Notes under the pieces: generated by a model
What the model saw: the letters and a program-made list of their open reading frames with translations, nothing else
The model's database searches: none
Told to the model about the DNA's origin: nothing
Shown: in pieces, positions 6,899 to 9,952 of the stretch
How positions within the stretch are numbered: position 1 is the first letter of the stretch
How the letters are laid out: the number at the start of each line of letters is the position of its first letter
Translations under genes and position numbers: made by a program
Assembly (NCBI GenBank): GCA_017530275.1
Contig: JAFXMP010000370.1
Location: 1-9,952 of the forward strand
DNA from: Clostridia bacterium
GTDB lineage: Bacteria; Bacillota_A; Clostridia; Christensenellales; Aristaeellaceae
Length of the DNA: 9,952 nucleotides
Direction of reading: 5' to 3'

Positions 6899-8212
6899 TT
6901 ACGCCGCGTCGTCCATCGGTTTTTCGGCGGTGTATCGTTCTACCAGCGCGTCATAGGCGGAAATGGTATCGTCCAGCAGCTTGAACAGGTCGGCTTCGGC
7001 GATCCTTCCCTCCGCGTCCATGCCCGCAAAATGCAGCGGGTAAATCACGGGCGGGTTCTCCAGGGTCAGCTGCTCCATGGAGCGGAGCTGCGCCGTGCTC
7101 TGATAAATCAGGCTGATTTTATAATACGCTTCGTTTTCATCATTTACCCAGCGCTCGAACACCAGCTTCACGCCGATGGGCGTATGCTGCTCCACGGTTT
7201 CCGGCAGCAGGTAATCCCCGTAATTCAACGCGGCCAGCACGCTGGCGACGTTAGCGTCATGCCCGCAGAGGAAAGAGAATTTCCGGCCCTCCGCGCTCAG
7301 TTCGGCGCGGATTTCTTCCAGCAGCGGGTGCGCCACGTTGACGGAAACCAGGGGCGAGCAGAACAGCATGTCGCTGTAGGTATCCACGATGGAATGGATC
7401 AGCCGCCAGTCCTCGTCCGTCAGGTCATGGCCGAAAGCGGCCTTCTGTTTGTCCGGTTCCTCATAGTATTGCAGGATCATGGCGTCCGCCACGCTGGTGG
7501 CGTTTTTAATGGGGCCGGTCATTTTCGGCTCTTTGCCCGTTTCCAGCGTGAGAACGGTTTCCCCCGAAAGCAAATCGCCGTATTGCCCAGCTTGATAGGC
7601 TTCGCTCTGTTCAATGTCAGCCGTGTCCATCAGCAGGGAAACGGCTTCGTTCAGGCTGGAAAGAATACCGTCCAGCCCGGTTTCGCCCCCCTTTTCGGCA
7701 ATTTGAGCGATGGCGTCCTGCATGTATTCCTCCGTAACGAAGTTCATGGACGGTTCAAAAACGGGGTCCATGGTATCATAGGTTACGTGGGTTTCGATGG
7801 GCACCGCCGACACAGGCAGCAAACCGGCGGAGAAGTACCGCGCGGTAGCGATGGTACGCTGCTTGGCGTTGGCGTAGAAGCGGACGGCTCCTTCCTCCGG
7901 CTGGTAATTCTCCGGGAAAAGGCCCTCCTGTTCCAGCCACAGCCGGAAATACTGGCCCATCAGGGTCTCCAGCACCGCGCCGCGCAGGGAAAGCTCGCTG
8001 GGATTGGACGTCCACTGGAACCATTCGTGGGGCGTAATGTCTCCAAGCAGCGAACCGCTGCCCGACAGGGGCGAACGGATGTTGTGGCGGCTCAGGATCA
8101 CCACGCGATCCAAGGTATCATCCGATTGTTCAGCACGCTTGGCTTCCGCGGCCTTGCTCCAGGAAGGAAACAGCAGAACGAATCCCAGCAGCAGCGCGAA
8201 AATCCTTTTCAT
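6899..8212 (-). CDS. agp: Secreted histidine acid phosphatase, glucose-1-phosphatase (Agp) type
   Basis: A 437-residue exported phosphomonoesterase that should release phosphate from sugar phosphates or related esters via a phosphohistidine intermediate. Seen: signal peptide MKRIFALLLGFVLLF; the catalytic motif SRHNIRSPL (R42, H43, R46), whose RHN form resembles E. coli Agp (RHNLRAP) rather than phytase AppA (RHGVRAP); a supporting arginine in ANAKQRTIATA (R119); and the proton-donor motif GHDAN (H318, D319). The C-terminal GMDAEGRIAEADLF stretch also resembles Agp. All catalytic residues are present and the length is normal for the family, so it looks active. Substrate specificity is inferred from resemblance only. 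The ATG at 8212 has AGGAGG 9 nt upstream. It lies 38 nt after the DUF3574-like gene and 52 nt before the C26/HAD gene, so an operon is likely. Its 5' end is made of segments shared with the C26/HAD gene. Confidence 0.92.
   Translation of the reverse strand: MKRIFALLLGFVLLFPSWSKAAEAKRAEQSDDTLDRVVILSRHNIRSPLSGSGSLLGDITPHEWFQWTSNPSELSLRGAVLETLMGQYFRLWLEQEGLFPENYQPEEGAVRFYANAKQRTIATARYFSAGLLPVSAVPIETHVTYDTMDPVFEPSMNFVTEEYMQDAIAQIAEKGGETGLDGILSSLNEAVSLLMDTADIEQSEAYQAGQYGDLLSGETVLTLETGKEPKMTGPIKNATSVADAMILQYYEEPDKQKAAFGHDLTDEDWRLIHSIVDTYSDMLFCSPLVSVNVAHPLLEEIRAELSAEGRKFSFLCGHDANVASVLAALNYGDYLLPETVEQHTPIGVKLVFERWVNDENEAYYKISLIYQSTAQLRSMEQLTLENPPVIYPLHFAGMDAEGRIAEADLFKLLDDTISAYDALVERYTAEKPMDDAA
8139..8167 (-). 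repeat. Copy B of PSWSK-type repeat, in the phosphatase gene
   Basis: Partner of 5841-5869 (27 of 29 positions). It lies directly after the signal-peptide repeat, joining PSWSKAAEAK to the phosphatase body. Confidence 0.75.
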
Positions 8213-8229
8213 TTTCCTGATCCTCCTGT
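8178..8229 (-). repeat. Copy B of RBS plus signal-peptide repeat
   Basis: Partner of 6812-6863 (50 of 52 positions), at the start of the Agp-like gene. Confidence 0.9.
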
Positions 8230-8250
8230 TTTTTGCTGGACCGTTCCTGT

Positions 8251-8697
8251 TCATTTTCCGCTGTAATAGTCCATGGTGATCTCGCTTTCCTCGATCAGCA
8301 CCGTGTTTTGGTTCAGGGCCTTGATGATCTCGTCCGCCGCCTGATACACCGTGGCCTTGTCCGCGCCGTCGAAGTAACAGACCAGCGTATACTCATGGGT
8401 GATGGCGCCCGTTTCGTCCGTCCACGCGCCGGTGGCCTCTTGGAGGGTGTAGCCCTCAAAGTATTTAAGGCACACGGTATCCACGATGTTCCGGGCTTCC
8501 TCCTGGGTCATTTCCATCTTATAGGTGTCCTTATCGTTGGTGCCCACGTATAGGACGTATTGGACGCTTTTGCCCGTGTCCGCTTTGGGCGCGTTTGCCG
8601 CGTTGATATGCGTCAGCAGCAGCCCGGCGCATACCGCCGAGCAGCACAGGCTGACGATGGAAATGATGACCGCGATGATTGTTCCGTTTTTCTTCAT
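8251..8697 (-). CDS. Membrane-anchored or exported DUF3574-like protein
   Basis: 148 residues, function unknown. An N-terminal hydrophobic segment (residues 6-28, IIAVIISIVSLCC and on) is a signal anchor or signal peptide. The remaining domain, about 45-145, has YVLYVGTNDKDT, then a helix TQEEARNIVD. A conserved-looking EGYTLQEATGAWTDETG follows, then EYTLVCYF and a helix before the C-terminal strand. The order 'LY-G-D, sheet, G-x-T-x-x-x-A-x-G-x-W, acidic-G' resembles the DUF3574 family, a small secreted alpha/beta domain; I make that link from memory of the pattern, not a search. The ATG at 8697 is preceded by AAGGAGG with 8 nt spacing. The frame is open upstream to 8859, but that stretch is better read as a separate small gene. 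It is the first exported product after the two-component genes. Confidence 0.8.
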   Translation of the reverse strand: MKKNGTIIAVIISIVSLCCSAVCAGLLLTHINAANAPKADTGKSVQYVLYVGTNDKDTYKMEMTQEEARNIVDTVCLKYFEGYTLQEATGAWTDETGAITHEYTLVCYFDGADKATVYQAADEIIKALNQNTVLIEESEITMDYYSGK

Positions 8698-8710
8698 GGT
8701 GATTTCCTCC

Positions 8711-8859
8711 TTATTGATCCAAATACGCCAGCATACGATCCTGCACGTTCTTTTCAAGATTCCGATATACAGCATATTTCTGGCAATCTCGTATTGTTTT
8801 GGTGTCAGGCGTTCAAGCCGGGAAACCTGAATAGCTCGTAGTAAGTTTGTACGATTCAT
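8711..8859 (-). pseudogene. Small helical protein coupled to the response regulator, apparently frameshifted
   Basis: I do not recognise this product. The ATG at 8859 overlaps the response-regulator stop in an ATGA arrangement, with GAGGG a few nt before, so translation is coupled. It reads MNRTNLLRAIQVSRLERL and TPKQYEIARNMLY in the first frame. In the shifted frame it then reads RNLEKNVQDRMLAYLDQ and a stop at 8711-8713, immediately before the ribosome binding site of the next gene. Without a shift the first frame becomes Cys/Trp-rich and runs into the DUF3574-like gene, which looks like out-of-frame translation. A one-base loss near 8767-8776 would explain it. The intact protein would be about 49 residues, mostly charged helix. 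It could be a small regulator or partner of the two-component system. Existence of the gene is moderately supported and the function is open. Confidence 0.5.
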
Positions 8860-9659
8860 TCCCTCATCCCCATCAGCTTGGCCAGCGTGGATTCTCCAAA
8901 AGAATATTGGCTCATGTATTCCCCATGGAAGGACTGCTTTCCCTCCGGGCTGCCCGACAAATAATGAAAATAATCGCAGTCCAGCAGGGAAGGATTGACT
9001 CCCAGCATTCCCCGGCTTCGCACCAGTGTCTCACCGAAGCCGCAATCGGTCAGCGTGGTTTGCAGATCGGCAATCAGCATACGGAGATGGCTCGCGTGGG
9101 CAGTATCTCCCGGCGCTTCCGGCCAGAAAAAGCTGATCAGTTGGCCCATGCTGCACAGCGCGCCGTTTCGGTCGATCAGGTAGGCAAAGAGTTCTTTTGT
9201 TTTTCTGCGCTGGAAAACAACGGGCTTGTCGCCGCACCAGACTTCAAACTGTCCAAAGCACTGCGCTTTGAGCCGTTTGGGAAACGCTCTGGCTGATGTG
9301 GAAACGGGATAGCGCAGGTGCCGCAGCGCTTCGTCAAGCTGTTCTTCCGAGATAGGCTTGAGCAGAAAGCCGCTGGCGTACAGCTCCAAAGCGGAGAGGG
9401 CATACTCCGCGTGGCCGGTGATAAAGACGATGTTGGTCTGGGGCCGGAAAGTGTTCAGCCACTGGGCGACCTCCAAGCCATTCAGGCCCGGCATTTCCAC
9501 ATCCAAAAAGATCACGTCTGGCGGAAACTGCGCCACCAGCTCCAGCGCCTCGTCCCCGGAAGCGGCGATCCGATGGGTTCCGTTGGAATCCAGCCGAAGT
9601 AGCCCGTCCCGCACGGATTGAAGGACATTTGGGTTATCGTCAACCGTCAGCGTAATCAC
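8856..9659 (-). CDS. Response regulator: receiver domain with SARP-like winged-helix output
   Basis: A 267-residue cytoplasmic transcription regulator phosphorylated by the kinase encoded just upstream. The receiver domain (about 1-115) has acidic pocket D7-D8, phosphoacceptor D53 in FLDVEMPG, switch threonine T81 and lysine K101 in LLKP. After a linker, residues about 133-225 form an OmpR/SARP-type winged helix: FGQFEVWCGDKPVVFQRRKTKELFAYL, then HLRMLIADLQTTL for the recognition region. The tail (CDYFHYLSGSPEG, GEYMSQYSF) resembles the start of a shortened bacterial transcriptional activation (BTAD) domain. The start is a GTG at 9659, with AGGAGG and an A-rich spacer upstream. It overlaps the kinase gene by 20 nt and the following small gene by 4 nt. 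Targets are unknown; the secreted hydrolase genes downstream are the obvious candidates. Confidence 0.93.
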   Translation of the reverse strand: MITLTVDDNPNVLQSVRDGLLRLDSNGTHRIAASGDEALELVAQFPPDVIFLDVEMPGLNGLEVAQWLNTFRPQTNIVFITGHAEYALSALELYASGFLLKPISEEQLDEALRHLRYPVSTSARAFPKRLKAQCFGQFEVWCGDKPVVFQRRKTKELFAYLIDRNGALCSMGQLISFFWPEAPGDTAHASHLRMLIADLQTTLTDCGFGETLVRSRGMLGVNPSLLDCDYFHYLSGSPEGKQSFHGEYMSQYSFGESTLAKLMGMRE

Positions 9660-9952
9660 TTTTTTTCCCTCCTATTGGGATCAGCACTACCGCACGAACA
9701 CCGTTTTCATCGCTGTTCAAATGAAGAGAGCCACCCTGGGATTCCAGCCGGAGGCGCACATTATCCAACCCATGGGCCTTGTGTTCACGCTGCTCTGCTG
9801 TCATGGCCTTAGGAAAGCCCATGCCATTATCCTCCACGATCACCCGGATCGCTTCCCCCTGCCGCTCGGTGGTCAGGATCACGACAGCGCCGCTGCTTCG
9901 GGAGCGCACGCCGTATCGGATGGCGTTCTCCACCAGCGGCTGGATGGACAGA
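9640..9952 (-). CDS. Sensor histidine kinase, C-terminal ATPase domain (5' part outside window)
   Basis: This is the last 103 residues of a sensor kinase. The visible part is a HATPase_c domain. The N-box is LSIQPLVENAIRYGV at the very edge, the D-box is VEDNGMGFP, and the G2 region is HGLDNVRLRLESQGG, followed by final strands ending AVVLIPIGG. The N-box wording (IQPLVENAI) is typical of the His_kinase/YesM-LytS group, which usually carries membrane segments outside this window. The phosphorylated histidine and the sensing domain are not visible, so the signal cannot be guessed. The stop at 9640-9642 lies 20 nt inside the response-regulator gene, showing a translationally coupled pair. Confidence 0.93.
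   Translation of the reverse strand, partial: LSIQPLVENAIRYGVRSRSSGAVVILTTERQGEAIRVIVEDNGMGFPKAMTAEQREHKAHGLDNVRLRLESQGGSLHLNSDENGVRAVVLIPIGGKKSDYADG

Noticed and set aside
7031..8266. 411-codon open frame on the plus strand
   Set aside because: Covers the Agp-like gene in antisense. The minus frame has full catalytic motifs and a signal peptide; this one is rich in Gln/His/Arg with no family features.
8698..8859. A 202-residue form of the DUF3574-like protein starting at 8859
   Set aside because: It would put the hydrophobic signal segment internally, and an ideal AAGGAGG precedes the ATG at 8697. The upstream part reads better as a separate small gene.
1..9952. tRNA, rRNA, CRISPR array, insertion sequence or attachment site
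   Set aside because: No tRNA-like cloverleaf, no regularly spaced direct repeats, no transposase or integrase sequence seen on either strand.

Overview
The window reads as a stretch of a Bacillota (probably Clostridia, gut or rumen type) chromosome or metagenomic contig. The reasons are strong AGGAGG-type ribosome binding sites, a fused substrate-binding/permease ABC protein, a YesM/LytS-style sensor kinase next to a response regulator with a SARP-like output domain, and moderately high G+C. I cannot name the genus. Every gene I support lies on the minus strand, so transcription runs from high to low coordinates. Long plus-strand frames are antisense shadows.

Layout in the order of transcription: (1) 9952-9640, the C-terminal ATPase end of a sensor histidine kinase, overlapping by 20 nt (2) 9659-8856, its response regulator (receiver plus winged-helix SARP-like output). 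(3) 8859-8711, a tiny gene coupled by an ATGA overlap and apparently frameshifted. (4) 8697-8251, a membrane-anchored DUF3574-like protein. (5) 8212-6899, a secreted histidine acid phosphatase close to glucose-1-phosphatase Agp. (6) 6846-4910, a secreted peptidase-C26/HAD-phosphatase fusion broken by a frameshift and lacking the C26 nucleophile. (7) 4838-4463, a frameshifted VOC (glyoxalase-fold) protein. (8) 4462-4206, an intergenic stretch with a long hairpin and a possible 36-codon gene. (9) 4205-438, a very large ABC importer subunit carrying eight half-domains of type II substrate-binding protein fused to a permease. (10) 445-1, the start of the cognate ATP-binding subunit.

Functional reading: a two-component system sits directly upstream of exported hydrolases (two phosphatase modules and an amidotransferase-fold module), followed by a polar-amino-acid-type ABC importer. 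A scavenging locus that trims phosphorylated or amide-linked solutes outside the cell and imports products is plausible, but that is inference.

The most unusual items are the permuted array of binding lobes in the transporter, the shared 5' cassettes of the Agp and C26/HAD genes (a mosaic origin), the Cys-to-Arg change in the C26 active site, and three separate frameshifts between about 4.5 and 8.8 kb. The frameshifts could be real decay or sequence errors.
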